Shown here piece after piece: positions 5,697-9,074 of a DNA stretch of 9,074 nt. A model generated the notes under the pieces. That model made no database searches, was not told the origin of the DNA, and worked only from the letters and a program-made list of their open reading frames with translations. Within the stretch, counting starts at the first letter, position 1; every line of letters starts with the position of its first letter. The stretch is from contig DDYO01000194.1 of assembly GCA_002348045.1 (NCBI GenBank), positions 1 through 9,074 on the forward strand. The letters run 5' to 3'. Source of the DNA: Anaerolineales bacterium UBA2232. GTDB lineage: Bacteria; Chloroflexota; Anaerolineae; UBA2200. A program made the translations under genes and the position numbers.

Positions 5697-8228
5697 TCAG
5701 TGCCGGAAAATAGTCATGCTGCCCTGCTGAAACGCCACGTCAAGGAACCTGGCCATCCGGGACACGGTATCCGGGCGGAGGCTGTAGCGCCGCGTCTCCA
5801 TCGGGCCGAGACAGACGTACTTTATATCATACTTGGCCAGCAGGGTCAACACTTCCTGCGAATCGGTGGACTGATAGATCTTTTCCAGGTCCCTCTCCCG
5901 CTTGCCCGGCTCATCGTAGTTACCACGCCACTGCAGCTCATGGCCACCCCAACCCAACATGGTCGGCAAGCCGGTAAAAGCAGAGATCGGCGCGTACTCA
6001 GTGAAGGACCCTCCCGTAGCTTCCACGATGTGAACGATACCCGGCTCGTTCGCCCGCAACCACTGAATGGCCGCGTATTCGTCCGGGCGATGCTGCGCCA
6101 TGAACGCCATACCGTCGATGGTTGGCGTCCCGCCAAACCCGCCCGTTTTGTTGGGGATGGCCAGCAGCGGATACAATAGCCCGGCACCCACAAGCGCGGC
6201 GGCTACAACAGCCCAACTGGCGGCAGCGATGGCTGACCTCCCGCGCGCCCTGGCGCCGAGCCTGCCCATCAGATGGTAGGCGCAAAAGGACGCGGCCAAA
6301 GCCATGAGTACCCACGCCTGATAGTAGAATTTGAAAATGGTGTTCATGCGTGTGCCGAACGTGTCCCGCAGATAGATGAACTCGGTGCCCAGGGTCATCA
6401 GGAAAGCCATGCCAGCCATGATGTAGGCAAACAGGCAAGCGGGGCCGTCAGAGACACCGGTGGTTTGCCAGGAGGACCGGATCAGGTACCACAGTGCCGC
6501 CAAGAGCACGGCCAGCAGCAGGAACGTCCAGGGATTGGTCAGTCGCAACAACAGAGCCTGGCGGAGCAATCCGAGGGTGCCGCTGGTCCCGATGAGGTTC
6601 TGGACCTGGGGATTCTCCAGCACTCCCCGTAGAAACTCACGGCCTGCCCTGGACGACACCACGGCAAAAACCGCCAGAGCCATGATCAACAGAGGACCGG
6701 TCACCAACCACAACAAGGTATTGGCCAGGTCCAGGGCAAAGCTACGCAGCCAGTTCCGGCTGTCCGGCGCACGGCCATGGTCGCGCACGATCTGCACGAC
6801 CAGCATGCTGGCGATGATAAAAACAAACACGCCAAACATCATCAAGTATTGGTGCACCCGAGTGACGTTGAAAAAGAGCGGTAGCATCCCTCCCGCCTGT
6901 GACTGAAAGGTGAGGAAGAAGGGCAGGTAGAGGGCAATGGATAGCACGCCCAGAGGAGCGGCAAACACCGGCGTTGTCCACAGTGCATCCGCTCGCTGCT
7001 GACCGCGCTGGCCAATCCAGAAGGAGCCCACTATGACCAACAAGTAGACCGGCAGGTCCCAGGTATTGATGAAACCCAGGGAGCCCAGGCACAGAGCCAG
7101 GATGAGCATGTCCCAGCGGTGGTCGCGCCACAGGCTACGGAACAGGTGCAACAGCCTGTGCGCCCACAGCCGGGGAGCGGCGATGTCCGGACTCTCAGAG
7201 GAACATGCTATCAGCGCCCAGTCCCGCGCACCCAGCAGCAGATTCAGCGCCAGGGCCAGACACAGCACTACAAAGGGAAGCCCAAGGACATGGGGATGCA
7301 TGTCGCCCAACAAGAAGCTGAACTGGGGGAACTCATCGATGATCTCCATGTGGCCGCCCATCAAGTCCCGGTCGTTGACCACGCGGGAGGCCCGCCACCA
7401 CCACCAGTTGTCGCGCGGAATCCAATCTCCGCTCACCGGAGCATCTATCAGCCCGTTGACATCCAGCCAGCGCCAAAATGCCGGCGATCCCAGGCCCCGG
7501 TTGTGCAGCATCTCAAAGACAACTTCCAGATTGCCGATGACCAGAACAAAGATGGGGCCCAATAGCGACCACATCACCCGAGACAGCCACCCTTGACCCC
7601 GATCACCTACATCAAGCGAAATCAGATCGTGCAAGAGCCCAAAGCATCCGGTCGCGGTGAGGGCAAAGAGCAAGGCCTTGCCCAGGTTGAACGCAACGGT
7701 GGACGGGACGCCCGAAAGTCGGGTGAGCATGGCGACCAGCAGGTAGCCAAAGTAGTAGTAGCTGATGGCAAAGCCCGACAGCCAGGGGTCGATGGGCGGG
7801 AAGCGGTCGCTGCGCAGGATGGCATTCAGAAAGGCAATCTCCATGGGCTTTTCGGTAGCTGCGATTTCGGGATTGTAGGCGCGAACCAGCGCCCATCCGA
7901 AGAAGGCGAGGACAAAGACCACCTCAGTCGCCACGATCAAGCGAACGTTCTGACGCAGGTACTGAGCCAGCGCTTGGCGATTGCGGCGCCAGATGTAGGC
8001 GGAAACAAGGCTCACCAGCGCCGCAGCAAAGAGGATCGCCGCCCGTGTTGGGCGCAGGAAGCCAAACATCCCCCCCAGCCACAGGATATATCCGACCAAC
8101 AACAGCGCCAGCGGGCGCGTCAAGGCGTACCCGCGACCGGGCAAGTGGCGGAAGACGCGCCAGGCAATGGGCAATGTGACAACGCTGAACGCTGCCATCA
8201 TCAGCCACCACGTCAAGACGGCCATCAT
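5697..8228 (-). CDS. DUF2298 (TIGR03662, Chlor_Arch_YYY) integral membrane protein, probable GT-C glycosyltransferase
   Basis: This complete 843-aa protein belongs to DUF2298, a very hydrophobic family of Chloroflexi and Archaea often encoded next to Agl23-like genes. Its function is not established, but its plan resembles GT-C glycosyltransferases. The family landmarks appear in order: TEKPME (125-130), FPPIDPWLSGFAISYYYFGY (143-162), WWWWRASRVV (275-284), IDEFPQFSFLLGDMHPHV (297-314), NTWDLPVY (388-395) and GTEFIYLRDTFGTRMNTIFK (614-633). A soluble tail (about 695-843) has ATGGSFTEYAPISAFTGLPT (737-756) and GHELQWRG (762-769). About fifteen or more membrane segments are present. The start is well supported: GGGAGG at 8239-8234 lies five bases before ATG 8228, with a second ATG directly after it. 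The gene is 131 bases downstream of a partial paralogue and 31 bases upstream of the GT-C gene. Confidence 0.93.
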   Translation of the reverse strand: MMAVLTWWLMMAAFSVVTLPIAWRVFRHLPGRGYALTRPLALLLVGYILWLGGMFGFLRPTRAAILFAAALVSLVSAYIWRRNRQALAQYLRQNVRLIVATEVVFVLAFFGWALVRAYNPEIAATEKPMEIAFLNAILRSDRFPPIDPWLSGFAISYYYFGYLLVAMLTRLSGVPSTVAFNLGKALLFALTATGCFGLLHDLISLDVGDRGQGWLSRVMWSLLGPIFVLVIGNLEVVFEMLHNRGLGSPAFWRWLDVNGLIDAPVSGDWIPRDNWWWWRASRVVNDRDLMGGHMEIIDEFPQFSFLLGDMHPHVLGLPFVVLCLALALNLLLGARDWALIACSSESPDIAAPRLWAHRLLHLFRSLWRDHRWDMLILALCLGSLGFINTWDLPVYLLVIVGSFWIGQRGQQRADALWTTPVFAAPLGVLSIALYLPFFLTFQSQAGGMLPLFFNVTRVHQYLMMFGVFVFIIASMLVVQIVRDHGRAPDSRNWLRSFALDLANTLLWLVTGPLLIMALAVFAVVSSRAGREFLRGVLENPQVQNLIGTSGTLGLLRQALLLRLTNPWTFLLLAVLLAALWYLIRSSWQTTGVSDGPACLFAYIMAGMAFLMTLGTEFIYLRDTFGTRMNTIFKFYYQAWVLMALAASFCAYHLMGRLGARARGRSAIAAASWAVVAAALVGAGLLYPLLAIPNKTGGFGGTPTIDGMAFMAQHRPDEYAAIQWLRANEPGIVHIVEATGGSFTEYAPISAFTGLPTMLGWGGHELQWRGNYDEPGKRERDLEKIYQSTDSQEVLTLLAKYDIKYVCLGPMETRRYSLRPDTVSRMARFLDVAFQQGSMTIFRH

Positions 8229-8359
8229 CTCGTCCTCCCATCCAGCGGGCGCTGGGCGCAGATGCGTTTCTCAGAATCGGGGCCGAGCCTGTTCTCTGGC
8301 CTCACACAGCCACCCTTCGTGGTCAAGCAACCCATGCCGCGACGCCGGTATAGACCGGG
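8229..8359. other. 131-base spacer between the two DUF2298 genes
   Basis: This is the longest gene-free stretch in the window. Apart from the ribosome site GGGAGG (8239-8234) of the downstream gene I see only a five-pair hairpin, CCGGT with ACCGG (8345-8358), just after the upstream stop codon, without a U-run. A TTGACC box on the minus strand (8326-8321) has no matching -10 element. No convincing terminator or promoter is visible, so transcription may continue through it. Confidence 0.5.
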
Positions 8360-9074
8360 TTAGTCAACCACCTCATAGATTCTGACCCGGTCGTTGAAGT
8401 ACGCCAGGGAAAGCTGGCCGTCGGCGCGCATTCGCTCGAACTTGTCCAGCCCCTCGCCAGGATAATAGCTACGTTCCAGGTCACCCACATAGATGTAGCG
8501 AACATTGTATTTGCGAATGATCTCCACCGCCACCTGCGGGTCTGTTCTGCTGTACAGGCGACTCACATCTTCGATGCGCTGGCTGATCCAATCTCCCGGC
8601 AGAGCCGACCGCTGCTGGCGCTGGTGCCAGCTCCACCCCTGGACAGCCGGCAGGCCCGTGTAGATGCTATAGCGGTTGCCCCAGCGATACTCCGGCGCCA
8701 CCGCCTCCAGGATCACCGGCGAGCCTTGCACCTCCGTCATCAGCCACAACATCGCGGCCCGGTCGTCCGCCAGCAGCAGGTCGCGATTGTTGTCGTAGTA
8801 GACAGCCTTGTCCATGTACGCCATGCCGTCCAGCCCGTGCGGCGACGCCTCCGCCGAGAACCGGTCCCGCACCTTGGCCCGCGCCGCCGCCATCGGGTAG
8901 AGCATGACGCCGGCGAACAGCAGCGCCAGGACGATCCACGTCACCTTGCGCCACGGGGCGCGCCAGCACGTCGCCCGTGCGGCCCAGTGCACGAACGCCG
9001 CCGCCCCCACCACCGACATCAGCACCCACGCCTGCATACCGAACTTGAACACCGTGTTCATCCGCCCGATGTCG
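8360..9074 (-). CDS. Second DUF2298-family (Chlor_Arch_YYY) membrane protein, C-terminal 237 residues, 5' end outside window
   Basis: The frame is open to the window edge (DIGR precedes MNTVFKFGMQAWVL) and stops at TAA 8362-8360. It matches the C-terminal third of the neighbouring 843-aa DUF2298 protein: RMNTVFKFGMQAWVLM against RMNTIFKFYYQAWVLM, VILEAVAPEYRWGNRYSIYT against IVEATGGSFTEYAPISAFT, GLPAVQGWSWH against GLPTMLGWGGH, and EIIRKYNVRYIYVGDLER against LLAKYDIKYVCLGPMETR. Two membrane helices (VLMSVVGAAAFVHWAA and WIVLALLFAGVMLYPMA) precede the soluble tail. The complete protein should be of the order of 800 residues. The internal ATG at 9061 lies inside a conserved motif and is not the real start. 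Function is as uncertain as for its paralogue. Confidence 0.9.
   Translation of the reverse strand, partial: DIGRMNTVFKFGMQAWVLMSVVGAAAFVHWAARATCWRAPWRKVTWIVLALLFAGVMLYPMAAARAKVRDRFSAEASPHGLDGMAYMDKAVYYDNNRDLLLADDRAAMLWLMTEVQGSPVILEAVAPEYRWGNRYSIYTGLPAVQGWSWHQRQQRSALPGDWISQRIEDVSRLYSRTDPQVAVEIIRKYNVRYIYVGDLERSYYPGEGLDKFERMRADGQLSLAYFNDRVRIYEVVD

Noticed and set aside
8321..8326. TTGACC as a -35 promoter element on the minus strand
   Set aside because: No AT-rich -10 box is found 16 to 18 bases downstream; the region there reads AGGCCA.
8345..8358. Inverted repeat CCGGT/ACCGG after the stop of the upstream DUF2298 gene as a terminator
   Set aside because: The stem has only five pairs and no U-run follows it on the minus strand.
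7593..8363. 256-codon open frame on the plus strand
   Set aside because: It is antisense to the conserved N-terminal part of the DUF2298 gene and has no family resemblance.

Overview
The window carries one co-directional set of genes, all read from the minus strand. The probable source is a GC-rich bacterium of the phylum Chloroflexota. That placement rests on the two rare membrane families present, TIGR03662 (DUF2298, 'Chlor_Arch_YYY') and TIGR03663 (Agl23-like), which are known mainly from Chloroflexi and Archaea and tend to occur together. The strong bacterial Shine-Dalgarno sites and a standard bacterial succinyl-CoA synthetase argue against an archaeon. I cannot place it below phylum level.

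In transcription order (right to left) the layout is: the 3' part of a DUF2298 membrane protein (8360-9074, cut by the window edge); a 131-base spacer; a complete DUF2298 protein of 843 aa (5697-8228); a 579-aa GT-C type membrane protein that looks like a divergent Agl23 paralogue (3926-5665); an Agl23-family membrane protein fused to a C-terminal NHL beta-propeller (818-3868, interrupted by an in-frame TAG at 1130-1132); and the 5' two thirds of sucC (1-781). Spacers between the lower four genes are 31, 57 and 36 bases, so an operon is likely. No RNA gene, mobile element or CRISPR array was seen, and no stretch over 300 bases lacks a gene.

The four membrane genes form two related pairs, two DUF2298 and two Agl23-like. 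All have the look of GT-C polyprenyl-phosphate-sugar glycosyltransferases: many membrane helices, an acidic motif in the first outer loop, and a soluble C-terminal tail. The likely theme is assembly or transfer of a surface glycan on the outer face of the membrane; the substrate cannot be read from sequence. The sucC gene is a TCA-cycle enzyme and its link to the cluster is probably only positional.

Three points deserve attention. First, an amber codon sits in blade 4 of a propeller that is six-bladed only if reading continues through it. Second, sucC has a near-perfect ribosome site but no ATG, GTG or TTG start, so it appears to begin at CTG. Third, paired DUF2298 and Agl23-like paralogues plus a propeller fusion suggest a glycosylation module whose function is undescribed as far as I know.
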